Assembly: GCF_000003815.2 (NCBI RefSeq)
Contig: NC_049983.1
Location: 288,962-352,961, forward strand
Length of the DNA stretch: 64,000 bases
Reading direction: 5' to 3'
Source: Branchiostoma floridae
Lineage: Eukaryota; Chordata; Leptocardii; Amphioxiformes; Branchiostomatidae
Part shown: positions 58,295-64,000 of the stretch, piece by piece
Position numbering within the stretch: position 1 is the first letter of the stretch
Layout of the letters: each line of letters starts with the position of its first letter
Made by a program: the position numbers and the translations under genes
The notes under the pieces: generated by a model
The model's input: the letters and a program-made list of their open reading frames with translations, nothing else
Databases searched by the model: none
Told to the model about the DNA's origin: nothing

Positions 58295-58810
58295 CTTGAG
58301 AGATGAAGTAGACTATTGATCTTTGCACCACCTATGAGTCATCAGCTTGTAATAAAACATTGTTAGGCTTGTCACGAGTTTATAACTCAATGTGCCCTTT
58401 TGGGTGTGCCGTGGTGGACTTTGATCACGGTTTGCCTTTGAGTAGGAGCGAGTCAAATTCTGGCGATTAGAGCATGCGATATAGGGTTAATGACATGCTA
58501 TGAGGTCTATTCGGTGTCACAATGTCGACATTGTTGTGACATTGTTGTTTCCTATAACCACCTAATGAACAACCGAGTGCGCGAAGTGAACGAGGTCGTT
58601 TATGAAGTGGCTATAGGAATCGACAAAGCCTTATGGCATGCACCGTACTATGCCTTGTGCACTGTATAGACCGACGGAAAGCGGGTCATTAACGTCATAA
58701 CGATATGGCCAATGCAATCATCAAGGAGGTTGAAAAGAGGGGTCAAACAAAGCACACTACCGAAGAAAACCAAGATGGCTGATTTGTTTTCTTTGGAGGA
58801 TGTAACGCTA

Positions 58811-59004
58811 GTTCACCTTTATCCGCGGGGTAACCAATATCCATCCTTTTAAAAACAGGGTGTTTAGGGTATCTGACAGTGGTTGAAACTGCAATGTTTT
58901 GACAAAATGTCAATTTAATACCACAGTCCGTCGACTTAATTATCCCAGATACCCTGCTTCTAAATACAACTGATATAGGTTACCCTACGGATAAAAGTAA
59001 ACCT
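58811..59004. mobile_element. Small MITE upstream of the beta-lactamase-like gene
   Basis: Inverted ends related to those of 57563-57698, with inner arms AGGGTATCTGACAGTGG and CCACAGTCC...CAGATACCCTG, so most of it can fold on itself. It lies about 0.5 kb upstream of the start codon and could affect the promoter region. Confidence 0.55.
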
Positions 59005-61120
59005 GCGTTACCATGTCTGAAATAGGGTGGGCAGATTAGAATAGTTTGCATGTACTTGAAATATTGTTGTTGACTGTTAATCTGTCCATGTCATATGCTA
59101 TCTGCATTGTCTTTGTCTCTATCAGCAGGGTTCGCCATTTGTGATAGCGACAGACTAGTCGGGCAGCCCTGGCTGTACGTGCTGAACAGCCAAACCAAGA
59201 AATTAATAGATAAGCATATGGGAGCTCAACTATCGGCTGAAGCTAACATTAACCACTATTATCGAGAATGGGCGAGTGGAGAAATATGGAGCGTGCAATA
59301 GTTTGTAACATAATGAATCGACTATGTTATTATTTCAAGCCTTGGAACTGAAAGACATTTCACGTACAAGTTATATGTTGTTCAAATTCACTGTTCAAAT
59401 TTATTCAATGTACTAGATAAAAGATGTATGTTTTATAAAGGAATTTGTCGCTTAAATGGGTCAGTTTGGGTAGGCTATATGATAATAGTGCCAATGACCC
59501 ACCTGTTCCTCGGTATATATGGTGTCATATACACCTCGGGGCGGGTCATTAACCCTTAATTATTGTATGGCATCTAAAGTATTAGAAACAACATCTTGTT
59601 ACAGGTTTCATAAGATACTAGCTACATTTCCACGTTACCACAAATAAACCACTTTTTAGCTACAACGTATTTTATTTATTTTTATTTATTGATCTTTAGG
59701 GTAGTCCCTTCAGTTAACGTAGTAACTGATTTCCAAGGGAGCCCTATAATTAGTATTACATGCAAGAGATGTCTTTTCATTTACAATTAATAACACATAC
59801 CCTCTTTTCGTCATCTTTCTTAGACCTGTGGAATCATTAATATCTAGATTGATTTTAAGAAGTTTTCTTTTCGTCCTGTTTATCAGAACGTGTCATGAAT
59901 ATTTTTGACATGAAGATATTGAGTAGAATAGCTACATAGGCGGCGTCAAGAGCACATATCAAAATATTATCATTATTACATTTGGGTTAGCGTTGGTGAC
60001 ATAAGGCCATAATATTATGTTGATGCGAATATATGGATGACGTCCTTGAAAAATTGCCTTTATTATGAAATATTGCCATGAAGGTCGAATAAAAAATAAA
60101 TGACTAAACACACAGAGTATGACATACTGAACAATAAGTTCTTCGTTTTTGTTCCTTTACATCTTCTTCTTAGATGTTGGAATTGATTCTACAACATTAG
60201 CATCCATTTTCCTATATATTTCCGACATGTCCTTCCTCATTTTGTAGCTGCATCTCATTTGTGCGATTTACAGTGTTTTTTAGGCGGGGCGCAAAAGTTG
60301 TTTTGGAGGGGAGAAGAATGTTGATGCCCTTGCATTTACCAACAATCAAAGCAACATGACCTTACATACATATTATTGTCTATCGGCCTTTCCTGCCTGT
60401 TCAATCCATCGTATTGGGCGTTCTAACTAATTACGACAAAAAAAGGAAAATTTCTGTACAATTCTGGGAAATATGTATTCAGTATACCACTTCGCAGACT
60501 TGAAGCAACAAAGTATGAATTATAATGGTATTTACATACGTACGTACACGTTACTGGAGAATTACTCTACACAACAGAGTGTTCATTCGTGTTGCCAATC
60601 GGTCGCATACTATACTGTTAGGCTCGTCCATGACGCGTCGCCAAAAATATCACTAATTGAACCGTTCATTTTCCCTCCAGTATGAGACTGGCTTGGCTAA
60701 AAACCATGTTTCTAGCAGCCCTTGTAATAGTTAACAGGTGGGCGGACCGATCGAGATTTCGGCTTCAAGCTAAGAGAGGATTGGTCGGAATTGGTCACAT
60801 GCATACATCCCCCATACTTTTTCACCCTATTATCACCACAGTTTTGCTTGATATCACCACACCTTTTCCCTCATTTGCATGAAATAGCCTCACACTTTTT
60901 TCATAGCCCTGTACTACGTGGATACATTCACAGAACTGGGGGCTTTTAATTGGCTGAAGGGAAGTAGCCACAGGCTAACTAATGATTAGGTTTCTTATTA
61001 ACCCTATTTATATTTTAGGAAAACTCACCAAATTTGGTGGCTCTAGCGTAAGCCGCTATATGGCGTAATGCGACATGAAGGTTGGCGCAGGCCTCAAAAG
61101 CACCCCTAGTCTGAATAGGG
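59005..61120. other. Gene-poor spacer
   Basis: About 2.1 kb between the beta-lactamase-like gene and flavin-reductase-like gene B. A 68-codon frame at 59095 and others are too short and featureless to call. No repeat boundary was recognised. Confidence 0.5.
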
Positions 61121-61126
61121 TTAAAT

Positions 61127-61430
61127 TGGCCCAATCAGACCCTGACAACAAGCGACTGTGTAACACAGGTTGTGTCTGTTACAATCACCACTTTTTCCTA
61201 TCCCATATCTTGTTGATGATGTTGAATTGGCCGATCAGACCCTGACAACAAGCGACTGTGTAACACAGGTTGTGTCTGTTACAATCATCACTTTTTCCTA
61301 TCCCATATCTTGTTGACGATGTTGAATTGGCCAATCAGACCCTGACAACAAGCGACTGTGTAACACAGGTTGTGTCTGTTACAATCACCACTTTTTCCTA
61401 TCCCATATCTCGTTGACGATGTTGAATGTT
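61127..61430. repeat. Triplicated 100-bp gene end of flavin-reductase-like gene B
   Basis: Three units with a period of 100 bp (CCTGACAACA at 61141, 61241 and 61341). Each holds AAGCGACTGTGTAACACAGG, TGTGTCTGTTACAATCA and CACTTTTTCCTATCCC. In the gene, the last of these is the minus-strand end of the final exon (the ...WDRKKW-stop codons), so coding end plus 3' UTR has been copied in tandem downstream of the true stop. Confidence 0.8.
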
Positions 61431-63621
61431 TTCTCGTCGATACCGTAGCTCATGCCCCCCAGACGGGACACGGACTGCAGCCTGTCGGAGCGGATCCCGT
61501 CAGGGCCGAGACAGCACTCCGAGATGTGGACATGGACTAGCTGTAGTAAGATACACAAAGTTAATGGTAGTTAGATGAAGTCACGTAGTCTTTTGGAGGA
61601 CAACGGAGCCATTGGTTTAACGTTGTTATTCATTGCCTACATGTCTAGGGCATAGTATTGGTATAAGAGGGACCAAACACCTCCTTTGCACCGCCTTTCA
61701 CCTTCCCAGCCGAAGTCATGTACATTTTTGCATCCTGGTGGAGTGAGAAAAGTCATACAGAATACTTTTCCCTTGGTCACAACATCGGTGGGATGGTCAG
61801 GTGGACTCTCACTTCACTTGGGGAACCTGTGCTGCCCCGCGGGGTTCGTATATAGTTGACCCAACGAACTTCAGAGATAAAGAACGAATTTTCTTCCGTT
61901 TTGTGTATGTTTATTGTCTTCTAAGTCATGTTTTTACGTATTACGCAACATCTAAGTTATAAAAAAAATAACAAAACTATGGCGCAGGGAACGAACCCCG
62001 CAGTGCCACACTGGTGCTCCAAGTGCAGTGAGAGTCTACCTTTAGCGGATTCAAATCCAGTACCTCTGGGTTCTAGAGCAATCGCCCTTACCATCTAGCA
62101 ACTTATACGATGCCACTAAAGATACACTATTCACAGATGGATAAAATTCCCCACCTGCCCAAAGACGACGGTTGTCCCTCCGTGCCTCTTCTCCCCCACA
62201 GGAAGCGTGTGGAGCAGTCTGCACTCCAGAGAGACCGGCGACTCCAGCACGTGTGGGGCGGGTCCGCACACGGACGGGACGGGCGTCAGGCCCGCCTCTT
62301 CAAACTCGTCCACATCGGGGCCGAACTCCTGGGACGCTACAGGAAGAAAAACGTAACATCTTTGTCTTAGAAAAAGTGTAAACGTCAACTTTGCGTCCGT
62401 TCTGCTGTTCAAACTCACCCACAACGTGGCAAAACACCCTGTAATAGAAACGTAACAGTTATTTTGTGATATCTGATCGGTTCTCAGACCTTCATAATTC
62501 AAGCCCCTGTCACATAGTCACAGAGACTCGATCGCATTTTCTGACTTCAAAAATCGCAAGAGACTCGAGCCTAGTTTTTCACGGGCCCATCAGATGGTCT
62601 CTCAAAAATTGCATGGCAATTGAAAGAGTATCAGACGTATAACTGCCGAAAGTGTCCTTCAGACCTTTACCGTAGACTCGTTGGCTGATCAATTTTGCTG
62701 TTGTGTGACAAGGACTTTACACTGATAATGTGTAAAGTAACATGCATCGAGCCCCAAAATTCTGTGGCGTTTGGGACGCCTGGGTACAAGCATTGCGATA
62801 TTTGGAGCACCCATAAATCACAATTACAAACTAAATCATATTTCTATAGAGCATTTTGCGGTTGAGCCATGCTCCCAGGAGTCCCAGCATATTTGTACGA
62901 AGCTTACATGTACAACCCATTCCACTAGAGTCTGTGAGCGCCCTAAGACCATGCAGTAACCGATGTTTTTGTTTGTTTGTTTGTTTTGCATACCCAGTAA
63001 ACCGCCTTGTGGCGGAACACACCAGGTTTGTACTGAAGAGTACAAGCTGCATATCGAGACTGATTTATTTGATCCGCTCAAACTGGGAAGCACACTTACT
63101 CTTTTCGATAAGTGTGGTGGGTTCTTTAACATGCTCCTTGTGTGGCTCTCCCCAAACATGGGGCCTCCATTTAACGTTCTATCAGAGGAATTGCCCTAGC
63201 CGAGTACTCTTTAATTTCTACCTGAGTGAAGTGACATAAGTCGTGACAGATCGTTTAATGAATTTCGTAGATAAAGAATCTTTTACGTTCTGTGTATTTT
63301 TTATATGATACTTTAACATCTTGCATCATATTCCAATAATGAAATCAAGTGTCACACGAAGAAAATTCTGGTCTCTGTACAGTCGCTAAGCAATCGCCCT
63401 CTAGCGGAATGTGTAGGTACTAACCATCATATAGTTTGCCTGATGTCAAGCTTACCACAACTCTACACCCTTTATACACAACTCACCGGTCACTCAAAAG
63501 TCTCCCAGTTCACTTACCAACGTACACCTTTGGCATAATAGGTAGGCTGGTATGGTTGACGACAAAGTGCTGGGTGGATAGGATATTGGTAAGAGTGTCC
63601 TTCGGACTGCCGTCGCGCTTC
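61385..63621 (-). CDS. Flavin-reductase-like protein B, 5' partial (three exons in window)
   Basis: Minus-strand exons 63621-63518, 62336-62155 and 61540-61385 (TGA stop) correspond to exons 3, 4 and 5 of gene A at 42905-45348; the first two are exactly the same lengths (104 and 182 bp) and all phases agree. Telling stretches are KDTLTNILSTQHFVVN, FEEAGLTPVPSVCGP (identical to gene A), ESPVSLECRLLHTLPVGE and LVHVHISECC. The C-terminus (DEKTFNIVNEIWDRKKW) differs from that of gene A (GERKFDIVSENVWGKGKW). Exons 1-2 must lie beyond 64000, or have been lost. Exon 4 is far more conserved between A and B than exon 5, which suggests gene conversion. Predicted FMN-binding oxidoreductase of unknown substrate. 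Confidence 0.83.
63065..63200 (-). mobile_element. SINE family 1 body, inverted
   Basis: TGTGGCTCTCCCCAAACATG and GGGGCCTCCATTTAACG are the reverse complement of the family 1 body (GGAGGTCCCGTGTATGGGGAGAGCCACA). The tRNA-like head is not present here. It lies in the intron between exons 3 and 4 of flavin-reductase-like gene B. The last 300 bases of the window hold a dispersed repeat fragment also present near 45.4 kb. Confidence 0.6.
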
Positions 63622-64000
63622 CTTTGGCAAATGAATTATAAATCTGACAGTTAGTAGGGGACAACATTCAATCTTTACCAACGAGGGTACACATATCACC
63701 AGTTCTTATCTACTCTCCTGTTCATGCTTCGGTCACAACTAAAAAAGGGGCTGTGCCGGACAGTTTACGGGCTTATTTTGGCGTGACCTCTAGTTGAGCC
63801 CCAGTGGACAGCCGGTAGTTACTGTGCAAGCTATATTTGCGGCCGGCTGGGCCCCGGATTTCTTTTAAACCCGGAGTTAAAATCAACCCTGAACCAGGCG
63901 ACAAATAGGCGTCACGGCCTACCCATGAAAACACCTAGAGCTACCCCGTGGTAAATGGGGTCTCACTAAATACCGAAAACAACCGAAAGCAACCGAAAAC

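Noticed and set aside
57774-58319. 181-codon plus-strand frame
   Set aside because: Antisense shadow of exon 1 of the beta-lactamase-like gene, whose catalytic motifs fix the coding strand.

Overview
The window looks like chordate nuclear DNA, most probably from an amphioxus (Branchiostoma). Genes are split by GT-AG introns, the best-recognised gene is the animal decapping activator DCP1, and the space between exons is packed with young DNA transposons, tRNA-derived SINEs, non-LTR retrotransposon pieces and minisatellites. Three runs of exactly 100 N mark assembly gaps. The species is an inference.

Layout. (1) 1-19.8 kb: DCP1 on the + strand, ten exons, 5' exon(s) off the left edge. Its first intron is over 9 kb and full of transposons, and its eighth intron holds a non-LTR retrotransposon with a long intact reverse transcriptase frame. 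(2) 19.8-30.2 kb: no recognised gene, but nested transposons, several with intact target-site duplications, a 1.65-kb foldback and two local segmental duplications. (3) 30.8-33.1 kb: a small three-exon minus-strand gene for a secreted, Arg-rich peptide with an acidic tail, plus a truncated copy near 28.2 kb. (4) 34.1-41.3 kb: a 34-bp minisatellite, a decayed LINE end, and a 4.5-kb DNA transposon with a THAP zinc-finger reading frame on + and a YqaJ-type exonuclease relic on -. (5) 42.9-63.6 kb: a minus-strand cluster of two paralogous flavin-reductase-like genes with a secreted serine beta-lactamase-like gene between them. Between the first of these and the beta-lactamase gene lies a 3.4-kb foldback element made of two opposed arrays of short hairpins.

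The genes do not form one pathway. DCP1 acts in cytoplasmic mRNA decapping, the peptide and the beta-lactamase-like protein are predicted to be secreted or surface-bound, and the flavin-reductase-like proteins are predicted FMN-binding oxidoreductases. The most unusual material is the THAP/YqaJ transposon, the hairpin-array foldback, the charge-balanced peptide precursor, the doubled linear-motif exon in DCP1, and gene-end duplications in the minus-strand cluster. Several insertions can be dated against each other because empty copies of the same host repeat lie in the window.
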